From contig CAWABB010000001.1 of NCBI GenBank assembly GCA_963780165.1, positions 1,426,001 to 1,490,000 of the forward strand: DNA of 64,000 nt, given 5' to 3'. Numbering within the stretch: position 1 is the stretch's first letter; every line of letters begins with the position of its first letter. A program made the translations under genes and the position numbers. The stretch comes from CAWABB01 sp963780165. GTDB taxonomy: Bacteria > Bacteroidota > Ignavibacteria > UBA10030 > UBA6906. Below the pieces are notes generated by a model, which saw only the letters and a list, made by a program, of their open reading frames with translations, was not told where the DNA came from and did not search any database. Below, piece after piece: positions 35,069 to 43,535 of the stretch.

Positions 35069-35953
35069 TCATTTCAATGCTGCGGCAACGGTGCGGACGT
35101 TGTAGTCCATCATCGACAGATAGTCCCTGGCTTGCTCAACGCCTCCGACGGAGGTCGACACCCTGAGCACCTTGGCCCCGGCCGCCTCGGCGATCTGCTC
35201 CGGAGCGTTCATGTCGTAGAACGGCTCCACAAGGATGGCCTTGATCCCGCCCTTGCGGACGAGGTCAATCACCGCCGCCGTGTGGCTGGGGCTGGGCGGA
35301 ACGCCAGGCTTGGGTTCCACCTGCTCGGCCACAATGATATTGAGCCATGCCGCGAAATACGTCCAGCTCCGGTGAAAGGTGATGATCTGCCGCCCCTGCA
35401 GCGGTTTCATCAGCGCCTCCCACTCGTGCGTTTTCGCCTCGAGCACCTTCACGTACGCGGCCGCGTTCGCTTTGAACGCCGGGGCGTCAGCCGGCGAGGC
35501 CTGCGCCAGCGCCGCTACAATCTCGTCCATGATCACCGGAACATTCCGGGGATCGAGCCAGTAATGGGGATTCCCGAACCGATGAACGTCCCCTTCGCTC
35601 GCGTCAAGCCGCGTGGGCACCTCAAGCTTGGTGATCTTCTGCGACAGATCCACCACCTCGAGCGACGAGTTGCGAGAACCGTCGATGATCTGCTGCGCCC
35701 ACTTCTCCAGATCCATCCCGACCATGAAGAAGAGCCGGGCGCTTCTCAACTTCATCATGTAGCTCGGCTTCACTTCAATGTAGTGCGGGTTCTGGTCGCC
35801 GCGGACGATGTTGTCCACCTTGACCAGATCCCCGCCCACAATGCGGACGAAGTCGGCAAGGTCGGGCGTGGTCGTCACCACATTGACCGTCGCATGTGCC
35901 GGTACACTCATAGCAGCCAGCACGATCAGGATGAATGTCAGGGTACTCCTCAT
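35069..35953 (-). CDS. znuA: Metal ABC transporter substrate-binding protein (ZnuA/cluster A-I)
   Basis: 294 residues. Signal peptide MRSTLTFILIVLAAMSVPAHA and no lipobox, so it is free in the periplasm. Likely metal ligands of the cluster A-I fold: QNPHYIEVKPS, FGNPHYWLDP, ITFHRSWTYF and the late acidic VEPFYD. The long His/Asp-rich loop found in many ZnuA proteins is missing, so specificity (Zn or Mn) is not certain; the neighbouring His/Cys-rich protein favours zinc. Confidence 0.85.
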   Translation of the reverse strand: MRSTLTFILIVLAAMSVPAHATVNVVTTTPDLADFVRIVGGDLVKVDNIVRGDQNPHYIEVKPSYMMKLRSARLFFMVGMDLEKWAQQIIDGSRNSSLEVVDLSQKITKLEVPTRLDASEGDVHRFGNPHYWLDPRNVPVIMDEIVAALAQASPADAPAFKANAAAYVKVLEAKTHEWEALMKPLQGRQIITFHRSWTYFAAWLNIIVAEQVEPKPGVPPSPSHTAAVIDLVRKGGIKAILVEPFYDMNAPEQIAEAAGAKVLRVSTSVGGVEQARDYLSMMDYNVRTVAAALK

Positions 35954-35984
35954 GAGCCTGCTCCGTCGTCTTGTTCAGAAACAC

Positions 35985-37124
35985 TTAGAATGGATGAGCC
36001 TTGTGCGGACCCAGGGAAAAGACGGTCTGCAGGCCGATGAAGTTCACAGCCCTCGCCTCTCCTCCTGGTACGTCAGTCCGCATATGCTGGTACTCGAGCC
36101 GCAGACCGATGGTCTCTTCCACGGGATAGTACCCGAAGAAGACCGAGATCCCGGTGGCCGGGTCATCGGTGCCGTACGGCGACTGGCTCCAATCGAACCG
36201 GCTCCCGGCGCTGAACATCTTCAGAAACTGATAGTCCGCATACAGGTAGAGTCCACCGCTGGTTATGGACCGCCGCTCGGGATTGCCTGCGGCGTCTACA
36301 AAAGGAACGAGGTCACGGCCCTGGACGGCATCGCGCGTATTCAGGAGGTACTCGCCCTGGATCACCAGCGACGTGTACGTGCTTGGCCGGTAGCGGTACT
36401 TGAAGTCGAAGTTCCAGTACCAGAAGTCGTCGCGCGTGTACGGATCGTGAACACCTGTGTACGCGCTGATCCCCGTTTCCAGGTCCGCGTCGTCGCCCAC
36501 GGGGAAGAATCCCATCAATCGCCCGGAGGCCGCGTAGGGCTGCGATTCGTCTGTTGTATCCTCCAGACCCGCTGCCCTGGGTATCGACAGCCCGCGCAGC
36601 ACGTCCAACGTCAGCCTGGAGTAGAGGTCCCCGGTCGGCAGCATCACGCTTGCAGAGATTCCGAGGTCGTTGAGCGCCTCTTCGCCGAAGAACCGCTGTT
36701 GCAGGATCGGCTGGGTGATGAACGGCCACTGATGCGGGTGCATCATGTTGAGCTTGCCGAACTCGGCCCTGTACTTGCCTGCGCGGACATTGAGGTCCAG
36801 AGGCAGCCCGCGGAGCACGGTCAGGTATGCTTCCTCCAGACCGAGGCTTGCGGCCTCGATGTCGGGCCCGGAGAGCGCCATAATTACGTCTGCGCGGGCG
36901 TAGGGGTTTAGGTAGCCGGCGAATACAGCTTCGATCTCCTGGAACTGGAACTCCGGGCGGGAGAACTCGCGCTTCCCCTGGTCGAGCTTCCCGCCGTCAT
37001 CGGTGAAGATCAGGAAGCGAGGGATGACGCTGATCTCGGGATTGCTGGATGTCTGCGCCCGGGCGGCGTCTGTGGCTGCAAGCAGCAGCAGCACCGCCAG
37101 GGCGCGGTGCGCCTGGCTTGTCAT
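35985..37124 (-). CDS. Outer-membrane beta-barrel protein of the metal-uptake operon
   Basis: 379 residues. Signal peptide ending ARAQ, then alternating strands with aromatic girdles (DFWYWNFDFKYRYRP, LYLYADYQFLKMFSAGSRFDWS, IGLRLEYQHMRTD) and a C-terminal Phe. KYRAEFGKLNMMHPHQWPF near residues 118-136 is a His-containing conserved loop seen in barrel proteins beside zinc ABC systems in Bacteroidota. There is no TonB plug. Inferred role: outer-membrane entry of the metal. The start at 37124 has AGGA five bases upstream; the znuA-type gene follows by 31 bases. Confidence 0.7.
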   Translation of the reverse strand: MTSQAHRALAVLLLLAATDAARAQTSSNPEISVIPRFLIFTDDGGKLDQGKREFSRPEFQFQEIEAVFAGYLNPYARADVIMALSGPDIEAASLGLEEAYLTVLRGLPLDLNVRAGKYRAEFGKLNMMHPHQWPFITQPILQQRFFGEEALNDLGISASVMLPTGDLYSRLTLDVLRGLSIPRAAGLEDTTDESQPYAASGRLMGFFPVGDDADLETGISAYTGVHDPYTRDDFWYWNFDFKYRYRPSTYTSLVIQGEYLLNTRDAVQGRDLVPFVDAAGNPERRSITSGGLYLYADYQFLKMFSAGSRFDWSQSPYGTDDPATGISVFFGYYPVEETIGLRLEYQHMRTDVPGGEARAVNFIGLQTVFSLGPHKAHPF

Positions 37125-37172
37125 AGGGTCCTCATTGAATAGACTGGGAACTGGAACGAGGAATCGGACGGC

Positions 37173-37520
37173 TTACGCCGCCGGAGGACCACGCTTGCCG
37201 GAGTGATAGAGATCGGAAGAATCCGTTCGTTGCCCGGAGTGCTCCGCCAGCGGAGCATGTGCGGCAGGTACATCCGGAACGGCCGGGCTGACGATGCATG
37301 TCGCCACCAGCGAAAACGCATACACACAGACGGCGCAGACGCGGTCGCCGTCGATCGGCAGATGCCGCTCGTTCGGGCCACAGTTGTGCGACATGAATGC
37401 AGGAACACGGGACGAGCCTGTCTCATGTCCATCATGGTGAGCATACTCCATCGCCACCGCGGCGAAGAGGTGCAGCGCGATCGCGAGGAGTGCAATACTA
37501 TGACGAAGAACGGACGCCAT
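37173..37520 (-). CDS. Small His/Cys-rich membrane protein (DUF2946-like), metal-uptake cluster
   Basis: About 115 residues. One N-terminal hydrophobic segment (SIALLAIALHLFAAVAM) is followed by EYAHHDGHE, HNCGPNERHL and VCAVCVYAF, a hydrophobic stretch, and HSGKRGPPAA at the end. Short proteins with C-x2-C, His clusters and a final R-x-PP are typical companions of metal transport operons (DUF2946-like). A role in zinc sensing or chaperoning is inferred, not known. The ATG at 37520 puts the hydrophobic segment at the start; the frame extends to 37562. It lies 53 bases after gatD and 48 bases before the barrel gene. Confidence 0.5.
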   Translation of the reverse strand: MASVLRHSIALLAIALHLFAAVAMEYAHHDGHETGSSRVPAFMSHNCGPNERHLPIDGDRVCAVCVYAFSLVATCIVSPAVPDVPAAHAPLAEHSGQRTDSSDLYHSGKRGPPAA

Positions 37521-37573
37521 ATGATGACCGGAGAATATACCGCCGGACCGCCGAAGATGCAATTCCCGGGAGA

Positions 37574-38959
37574 TTACTTCCTGTATCGGGAGATGAACTG
37601 CTCGACCTCCGGGATCCCTCCCTGGAAGATGAGATACCCGTTGCTCGGCTCCCTGTCGGTGATCTCGCCGGCGATCGGGGTTTCCATGATCTCACGGACG
37701 CGCGCAAGGTCGTCCGTCTGGCCGAGAGCCCAGCCAAGCTTCACGTAGGCGACTTCCGGAAGCATGTTCGCCATCGGTACAACGCCGAGCTCCATCATGT
37801 CCCGGCCGGTGTCGTACACGTACATCTGCACGTATCCCCAGAGCGTCTGCACCGTCATATACACCGCGATGTTCTCGTCGCGCGCGCGCTTCAGCGCCGG
37901 ATACAACGGCTTGTTCACGTGGCCCAGTCCCGTCCCGGCAATGACGATCCCCCGATATCCGTTGTCGATCAGGGAGTCGACAATATCGGGCCGCATGTTC
38001 GGATAATAGTAGACAATGCTCACCTTCTCCTCGAACACGGTGTTCACCACGACGTCCCTGTCCGCACGCCGTCGCTTATAGTCGTCCCGCAGCGGCGTGA
38101 TGGCCTCGCGGCTCACCATGGCGAGGGGGATATCGCCGATGGTCCGAAACGTCGAGCGGTAGCTCGAGTGCATCTTGCGCACGCGGGTGCCGCGGTGCAG
38201 CAGCCCGTACGAATCCGACGTTGGTCCGAACATGCAAACCATGATCTCCGCCAGGTCGCTTTCGGCTGCGGCCTTCACGCTATGCATCAGGTTCAGAGCG
38301 GCATCGGAGGACGGACGGTCGCTCGAACGCTGCGAGCCCACCATCACGATGGGAACCGGCGAGTTCTGCACCATGAACGAGAGAATCGCCGCCGTGTGGT
38401 GCATGGTGTCGGTTCCGTGCCCGATCACGATTCCCTGGACGCCTCGCTGGATCTCCCGGCCGATCGCCTCGGCCGTGCCGCGCCACTGCTCCGGCCCCAT
38501 GTTCTCCGAAAACACGCCGTACAACTTCTCCGTTTCCAGGTTACAGATGTCGGCCAGCTCCGGAACCGACCCGTAAAGCTCTCCGGGAGAGAACGCCGGA
38601 ATCACCGCGCCGGTTCGGTAATCGAGCCTGCTTGCGATGGTTCCTCCCGTGCCGAGCAGTTTCACCCTCGGCTTCTGCGGATCGAACGGGAACTCTTTCT
38701 CCGGAATCTTGTACTTCGCTTCGCGCCGCCCGCGGATCGTGATGCCCTGAATCCGCCGTGCAGCAATGCCGATGTTGTATCCGATCGGGAGCTTCAGAAC
38801 GACATGATGGGGGTCAGCCGTCTCCGAGCGCGGCAAAATGAGGCCCGCGAACGACCCGCGGTCGGTGGCGATCTCCACGTCGCTCCAGATCGGCGCCTCG
38901 AACCGGCGCAGAACCTCCAGGGCCTCGCCCCGGTATCCCTTGAACTCGTCATCGGTCAT
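37574..38959 (-). CDS. gatD: Glu-tRNA(Gln) amidotransferase subunit D (archaeal-type)
   Basis: 461 residues. GatD releases ammonia from asparagine or glutamine and feeds GatE, which converts Glu-tRNA(Gln) to Gln-tRNA(Gln). An N-terminal SH3-like domain (about 1-90) precedes the asparaginase-type domain. Catalytic residues align with asparaginase: LGTGGTI (Thr107), HGTDTMHHTA (Thr183-Asp184) and the Lys of RVRKMHSS (about 262). NMRPDIVDSLIDNGYRGIVIAGTGLGHV is a conserved late block. The N-terminal domain distinguishes it from simple L-asparaginases. The ATG overlaps the gatE stop (ATGA). GatDE is textbook archaea-only, so its presence here is unusual. Confidence 0.9.
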   Translation of the reverse strand: MTDDEFKGYRGEALEVLRRFEAPIWSDVEIATDRGSFAGLILPRSETADPHHVVLKLPIGYNIGIAARRIQGITIRGRREAKYKIPEKEFPFDPQKPRVKLLGTGGTIASRLDYRTGAVIPAFSPGELYGSVPELADICNLETEKLYGVFSENMGPEQWRGTAEAIGREIQRGVQGIVIGHGTDTMHHTAAILSFMVQNSPVPIVMVGSQRSSDRPSSDAALNLMHSVKAAAESDLAEIMVCMFGPTSDSYGLLHRGTRVRKMHSSYRSTFRTIGDIPLAMVSREAITPLRDDYKRRRADRDVVVNTVFEEKVSIVYYYPNMRPDIVDSLIDNGYRGIVIAGTGLGHVNKPLYPALKRARDENIAVYMTVQTLWGYVQMYVYDTGRDMMELGVVPMANMLPEVAYVKLGWALGQTDDLARVREIMETPIAGEITDREPSNGYLIFQGGIPEVEQFISRYRK

Positions 38960-40872
38960 GATCCAAGTCCCTCCGCGACGAACTGAGCGACGCGCGCACC
39001 ATCCACTCTCCCTCGAAGTTCGGGCATGACCGCGCCCATCACGAGATCCCTCCTGCAGTCCGGCTGCCGGATCTGTACGCCCTCGAGCGTCGCCAGCGCC
39101 GTCTTGACCGCGGCACGGGCTTCGGCCTCCGTGCACGGTGCCGGTATGAATTGCTCATCGAACTGGCCGGCCTTGCAGACCGCTTTCAACACGTGGACGA
39201 CGCCCTCCTTCGCCAGCCTTCCGGATATGTGGGCGATTAGCACGCTTCGGAGAACTTCTCCGTTGAGCGCGCCGGTCGCACACCCCGCCCTTCTGAGCTC
39301 CTTCACCATCCTGACGAGGACCACGGAAGCGAACACGGGCGAGACGCCGCCGTTGCGCGTCATCTCTTCGAACAGAGCAACGTGTGGCGAGATCGCCAGC
39401 GGCGTCACCAGGTCTTCGGGAACACCTAGCGTCCGGTAGGCGGACTCGCGCGACCAGTAGTCGGAGGGCAGCGTCAGGCGAATGCGCTCGAGTCGCTCCT
39501 CCGTGATCCTGCGCGGCGGAAGATCTGTGTCGGGGTACATCCGGTCCGCCCCCGGAAGGATCCGCTCGAAACCGTTGGTGCCGTCTCTCAGCGCCTGACG
39601 GGTTTCGGAAGGGATGCCGATAGCCGCCTCGCGAGCGCGTATGGCAACCTCGTTGGCGCCTGTCGCCGCGTCGTCACGGTCTCCCCAGACCAGCACCATC
39701 GTATCGTCGTCGGAAGCGTTCGCCATCTTCTTGACGGCCTGCCACTCCGACGTGGCCAGCGACTCGCTCGGGTTGTCGGAGTGGATGATGTTGGGCAGCG
39801 TGGTCAGGCAGGCGATCACACGGACGCGATCCGAGATCTCCCGGGAGAACATCGTATCCGTCTGTGTCTCCCAACGCAGCAACCCGCGGAAGCCCCGCAG
39901 GACGACGCAGTTGACCTCGAGCCCGGAAGCGACGGCGTCTCTGATGGGGGTATACATGGTTTTGCGGACAAGACGCGTCACGGTCTCCACGGAGGACCGG
40001 AATGTCTCTCCTGTGATTCCCCTCCGGTGCAGTTCTTCACGCAGACGCAACAGGTTCCACTGCCGCCGCGCTTCGTTGTAGGTCAGGAGCGGAATGCGGG
40101 GGATGCGCGGGACTCCCTTGATCTCAATCCTGGTCCCCCCCGTCACGCTCACGTTGACGTCCTGCCTGGCCGAACCGATCCCCGTTCGCACGCGGCCGGT
40201 GCTGTGCGTCATCCGCCTGCACAGGTCCGCCACCTCGGCGACCTGGAACGGCGTCCTCATGTCTGGCGCCGTCACCGTCTCGATGAGCGGCATGCCGAGA
40301 CGGTCGGTCAGATAGACCCGCCGGTGCCCGGCGTCGCTCACCTCGCGGCAGGAATCCTCTTCGATCGACATCTGCACCACCCCCACATCCCGACCCTTGT
40401 AGGGAATCCGTCCGTTCAGTGCGAAGATCGCTGTCCGCTGGAATCCCGTCGGAATGCTGCCGTCGAGGTACTGCTTCCGCGCAATGTGCAGTTCGTCCAC
40501 CGCGGCACATTGGAACAGCATGCCGATGCCGAGCGCGATGTCGAGCGCCTCGTCGTTGATCTCGAACGGCGGGGTGTCGTCCATTTCGTAGGTGCAGACC
40601 GTCTCCCGGTGGATACGGTAGATGATCTCCTTCTTGGTCTTGAATTCCATCAGCGCCGTGCCGTCGTAAACGCCCAGCTCGGAGAGCGTCGGACGCATGT
40701 GACGAAGGATTTCCGCGTGGTAGTGGTCGCTGTACCTCCCCGCCGGACACCTGCAGAAGAGTTTGCGGGAGGTCAAAAGTTGCTGGTGGATTTCGAGCCC
40801 CGACCTGAAGCCGACGGCAGCATAATCGGCCATGGTCATGTTCTCGAAAGGTTTGAAGAGCAGATCGGTCAT
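38956..40872 (-). CDS. gatE: Glu-tRNA(Gln) amidotransferase subunit E (archaeal-type)
   Basis: About 638 residues, GatE size (GatB is about 480). It is the kinase/transamidase subunit: it phosphorylates Glu on tRNA(Gln) and amidates it. GLEIHQQLLTSRKLFCRCP is the GatE form of the N-terminal motif. VYLTDRLGMPLIETVTAPDMRTP and TGIGSARQDVNVSVTGGTRIEIKGV are cradle-domain blocks shared with GatB. A GAD/AspRS-like insertion (about 390-480, with MVLVWGDRDD) marks GatE; GADRMYPDTDLPP follows, then a YqeY-like helical tail. The preferred ATG is at 40872; an ATG at 40842 is possible, and neither has a strong ribosome site. It heads the gatE-gatD pair. Confidence 0.92.
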   Translation of the reverse strand: MTDLLFKPFENMTMADYAAVGFRSGLEIHQQLLTSRKLFCRCPAGRYSDHYHAEILRHMRPTLSELGVYDGTALMEFKTKKEIIYRIHRETVCTYEMDDTPPFEINDEALDIALGIGMLFQCAAVDELHIARKQYLDGSIPTGFQRTAIFALNGRIPYKGRDVGVVQMSIEEDSCREVSDAGHRRVYLTDRLGMPLIETVTAPDMRTPFQVAEVADLCRRMTHSTGRVRTGIGSARQDVNVSVTGGTRIEIKGVPRIPRIPLLTYNEARRQWNLLRLREELHRRGITGETFRSSVETVTRLVRKTMYTPIRDAVASGLEVNCVVLRGFRGLLRWETQTDTMFSREISDRVRVIACLTTLPNIIHSDNPSESLATSEWQAVKKMANASDDDTMVLVWGDRDDAATGANEVAIRAREAAIGIPSETRQALRDGTNGFERILPGADRMYPDTDLPPRRITEERLERIRLTLPSDYWSRESAYRTLGVPEDLVTPLAISPHVALFEEMTRNGGVSPVFASVVLVRMVKELRRAGCATGALNGEVLRSVLIAHISGRLAKEGVVHVLKAVCKAGQFDEQFIPAPCTEAEARAAVKTALATLEGVQIRQPDCRRDLVMGAVMPELRGRVDGARVAQFVAEGLGS

Positions 40873-41273
40873 GAGATGCTTGGGCGGTTCGGATATTCTG
40901 CGGAATGCGGAGGCAGATGCACGCGACAACGACACGCAGTCAAACTACGGGTGGAATTGCAGAGAAGCAAGAAACCCGTCGCACAACAACAGCCCTGCTT
41001 TACTGGCATGCACGTTGAATTTCTTGAGACCGTGTTCATCCCGTGCATCAATCATCATTGGAGGCATCCCATGTCGCTCTCACCGTCAGCCGGGATCATT
41101 CCACGCCTGCTGACCCTGACACTGCTCGACGCGGGGACGGTCTTCTCCCGGGTCGTTCTTGACAAGGAGGCAGCGTTGGAAATCTTTGCACCCGTAGACT
41201 AACTCAAGTCTTTTCCCTATCTTCCACCAATCGCAACGCTTCCTCTCCCTCCACACGCACCGGAGTCGGCTCC
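40873..41273. other. Divergent intergenic region between gatE and the Fe-S aldo/keto reductase
   Basis: About 400 bases between divergent genes, so it must contain promoters for both. TTGACA occurs at 41159-41164 on the plus strand, but no matching -10 at normal spacing. AATCTTTG at 41182-41189 is close to the Bacteroidota -7 consensus (TAnnTTTG). A 43-codon frame at 41071-41202 is listed separately. No tRNA, repeat or stable hairpin is evident. Confidence 0.5.
41071..41202 (+). CDS. Possible 43-residue small protein
   Basis: ATG at 41071 has GGAGG at six-base spacing, one of the best ribosome sites in the window. The peptide has a hydrophobic middle (IIPRLLTLTLLDAG) and an acidic end (DKEAALEIFAPVD). 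It ends 71 bases before the aldo/keto reductase ATG and could be a leader peptide or small envelope-associated protein. There is no homology I recognise, and it may be chance. Confidence 0.25.
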   Translation: MSLSPSAGIIPRLLTLTLLDAGTVFSRVVLDKEAALEIFAPVD

Positions 41274-42455
41274 ATGACCAACTTCAATCGACGTGACTTC
41301 CTGAAGCACTCCATCCTTGGCGCATCCGGCGCATTGATCGCCACGCCCGCGCTGGGAGCACATCGATCCAGCCAACGACCTGACGACGAGAAGCCCGCGC
41401 CTATTCGTCGTCCGCTCGGCCGGACAGGCCTCGTTCTGCCGGTGGTCAGCTTCGGCGTCATGCGCGCGGATAATCCCGGGCTGATTCGCGCCGCAATGAA
41501 GGCGGGAATTGTCCACTTTGATACCGCGCACGGCTACCAGCACGGCACCAACGAAGAAATGCTCGGCAATGTTCTTTCGGAGTACCCGCGAGAGTCCTTC
41601 GTCATCGCAACGAAGGTAAAGTACGACGGGCCGGAGGATTTCAAGGGAAAGTTCCTCCTGAGCCTGCAACGCCTGAAGATGGACTACGTCGACATTCTGT
41701 ATGTGCACAGCCTGACGTCTCGCGACGAGGCGCTCGACAAGAAGATTCTCGACGTCATCCAGGAGATTAAGAAGAGCGGACGCGCCAGACATCTCGGCGT
41801 ATCGACGCACAAGAATGAACCCGAGGTGATGCGCGCCGCGATCGAGAGCGGCGTCTACGAGGTCGTGCTCACCGCGATCAACTTCCGGCAGGATCACATT
41901 GCCGACGTGAAAGCGGCTGTCGCGGAGGCCGGGAAGGCCGGGATCGGGATCGTCGCGATGAAGACGATGGCCGGCGCGTTCTTCGACAAGGATCGGACAG
42001 ACCCGATCAACTGCAAGGCCGCCCTCAAATGGGTCCTGCAGGACGAGAACATCAGCACCTCCATCCCTGGCATCACGACGTTTGATGCGCTCGCGCAGAA
42101 CGCCAGCGTCAATACTGACCTGAAGCTCACGGCCGAGGAGACGGCCAGCCTCAGGCTCGAGAAGGCACAGGGCGGTCTGTACTGCAACGGATGTGGGGTC
42201 TGCACCGGCTCGTGCAGCCGTTCGCTGCCGATTCCAGAGCTGATGCGGAGCTACATGTACACTTACGGGTACAACAACGCGGTCATGGGACGGGACCTGG
42301 TCACGTCACTAGGAACCGGTGTCCACCCGTGCACCGGCTGCGACACATGCACGGCGCAGTGCGTGAAGGGGTTCGACATCCGGGATCGGATCGCCGACGT
42401 GTCGAGGCTTGTGGCGATGCCCGAAGAGCTTCTCGCTGGAGCGCATTGTGCCTGA
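41274..42455 (+). CDS. Tat-exported aldo/keto reductase with C-terminal 4Fe-4S domain
   Basis: 393 residues. NRRDFLKHS is a Tat twin-arginine signal. The AKR barrel has the catalytic Asp/Tyr in IVHFDTAHGYQHG, Lys in VIATKVKYDG and His in ILYVHSLTS. The C-terminus adds CNGCGVCTGSC and CTGCDTCTAQC, two cysteine clusters suited to 4Fe-4S centres as in predicted oxidoreductases of this subfamily. Folded export with cofactors fits the Tat signal. Electron donor and substrate unknown; the multiheme cytochrome 1 kb downstream is a possible redox partner. A clear homologue without the Fe-S part lies at 26183. Confidence 0.88.
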   Translation: MTNFNRRDFLKHSILGASGALIATPALGAHRSSQRPDDEKPAPIRRPLGRTGLVLPVVSFGVMRADNPGLIRAAMKAGIVHFDTAHGYQHGTNEEMLGNVLSEYPRESFVIATKVKYDGPEDFKGKFLLSLQRLKMDYVDILYVHSLTSRDEALDKKILDVIQEIKKSGRARHLGVSTHKNEPEVMRAAIESGVYEVVLTAINFRQDHIADVKAAVAEAGKAGIGIVAMKTMAGAFFDKDRTDPINCKAALKWVLQDENISTSIPGITTFDALAQNASVNTDLKLTAEETASLRLEKAQGGLYCNGCGVCTGSCSRSLPIPELMRSYMYTYGYNNAVMGRDLVTSLGTGVHPCTGCDTCTAQCVKGFDIRDRIADVSRLVAMPEELLAGAHCA

Positions 42456-42555
42456 GGTCGGGATATCCGTGGGTCAAAGAGCTGCGCATGCGGCCGGCCG
42501 TGTGCCCCGGCTGCCGGTGGAGCGCTGCACATGGAAGCCGCGCGCAGCGAGCAGG

Positions 42556-43422
42556 ATGCAGGTGGCCCGCACATGGAGGCGTGTTGTCCTCACGTTGCCA
42601 GTCATCATCCTTGCACTGGCGCCGCACCTGTCGCCTGCCGGCGGAGACTCCTTCCCCGCCATCCCCGGCTGGCGGCTCACGGGGCAGCCCATTGTCTATA
42701 CCCCCACTAACCTGTGGGACTTCATCGACGGGGCAGCGGAATCCTACCTGGCCTACTCGTTCGTGGACCTGCAGGTTGGGGAGTACGTCAGCCAGGAGAG
42801 CGTCGCCGTTCGCGTGGAACTGTACCGCCATGCAGATCCGGACAACGCCTTCGGCATCTACGCAACCGAGCGGGCACCGGACTACTCTTTCTTGAAGGTG
42901 GGCGCCCAGGGGTACGAAGCGGAGGGGATTCTGAACTTTCTCACTGGAAGGTACTACGCCAAGCTGTCGACGCAGCAGAAGGGGCCGCTCGCTGCGGCCG
43001 GGCTGCGCCTCATAGCGGGGCATCTTGACGCATTTCTGACCGAAGGATCCAACCTGCCCCCCGGACTGAACCGGCTGCCGGTGGAGGGCAAACTACCGAA
43101 CACCGAGGGGTATGTCGGAGAGAATTTCCTCGGGTACGGTTTTCTGCGCCACGCCTTCACCGCTCGATACGATAAGGGGCTACAGATATTTGTGATGGAA
43201 TACCCGACGGCCGACAGCGCCGCAGGAACCCTGCGCAGATTCCTGGCCGTGGCGCCGGGGACCCAAACCGGTCCGGATCAATACAAGATCTCCGATCCCA
43301 ACAACGGGCCGATCGCGATCGCACGAAACGGCCCGATCCTTTGCGGGACGCTGGGCGCAACGGACCCGGCAGTGGAAACCCGATACCTCAAGCTGCTCGA
43401 AAGCTCGACACTCAAACACTGA
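42556..43422 (+). CDS. Secreted DUF6599 family protein
   Basis: About 288 residues. Signal peptide MQVARTWRRVVLTLPVIILALAPHLSPA. The body begins FPAIPGWRLTGQPIVYTPTNLWDFIDGAAESYLAYSF, the hallmark of DUF6599 (W.....v.Y.p.nLw.yIdGaAe.Yl.Ygf), and continues VRVELYRHADPDNAFGIYATERAPD. Function is unknown; family members are secreted proteins often near cytochromes or transport systems. The frame is open upstream to 42409, overlapping the Fe-S reductase, but the ATG at 42556 gives a clean signal peptide. Confidence 0.7.
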   Translation: MQVARTWRRVVLTLPVIILALAPHLSPAGGDSFPAIPGWRLTGQPIVYTPTNLWDFIDGAAESYLAYSFVDLQVGEYVSQESVAVRVELYRHADPDNAFGIYATERAPDYSFLKVGAQGYEAEGILNFLTGRYYAKLSTQQKGPLAAAGLRLIAGHLDAFLTEGSNLPPGLNRLPVEGKLPNTEGYVGENFLGYGFLRHAFTARYDKGLQIFVMEYPTADSAAGTLRRFLAVAPGTQTGPDQYKISDPNNGPIAIARNGPILCGTLGATDPAVETRYLKLLESSTLKH

Positions 43423-43535
43423 TTCTCCTCGTTGCACTGAATACCGAAGGCCGCCGGCGAGTATTCTTGCTTTCAGGCAGCCCTGGTGCGAATCTCCACT
43501 ACTGCCGGCCGTTCACTTTCCGGACCTGAAACTTC

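Noticed and set aside
37397..38986. 529-codon plus-strand open frame antisense to gatD
   Set aside because: Arg/His/Val-rich shadow of gatD with no family pattern.
39781..41202. 473-codon plus-strand open frame antisense to gatE
   Set aside because: It lies opposite a clearly recognisable gatE; the translation is Arg/His/Pro-rich with no domain. GC-rich coding DNA often leaves the antisense frame open.
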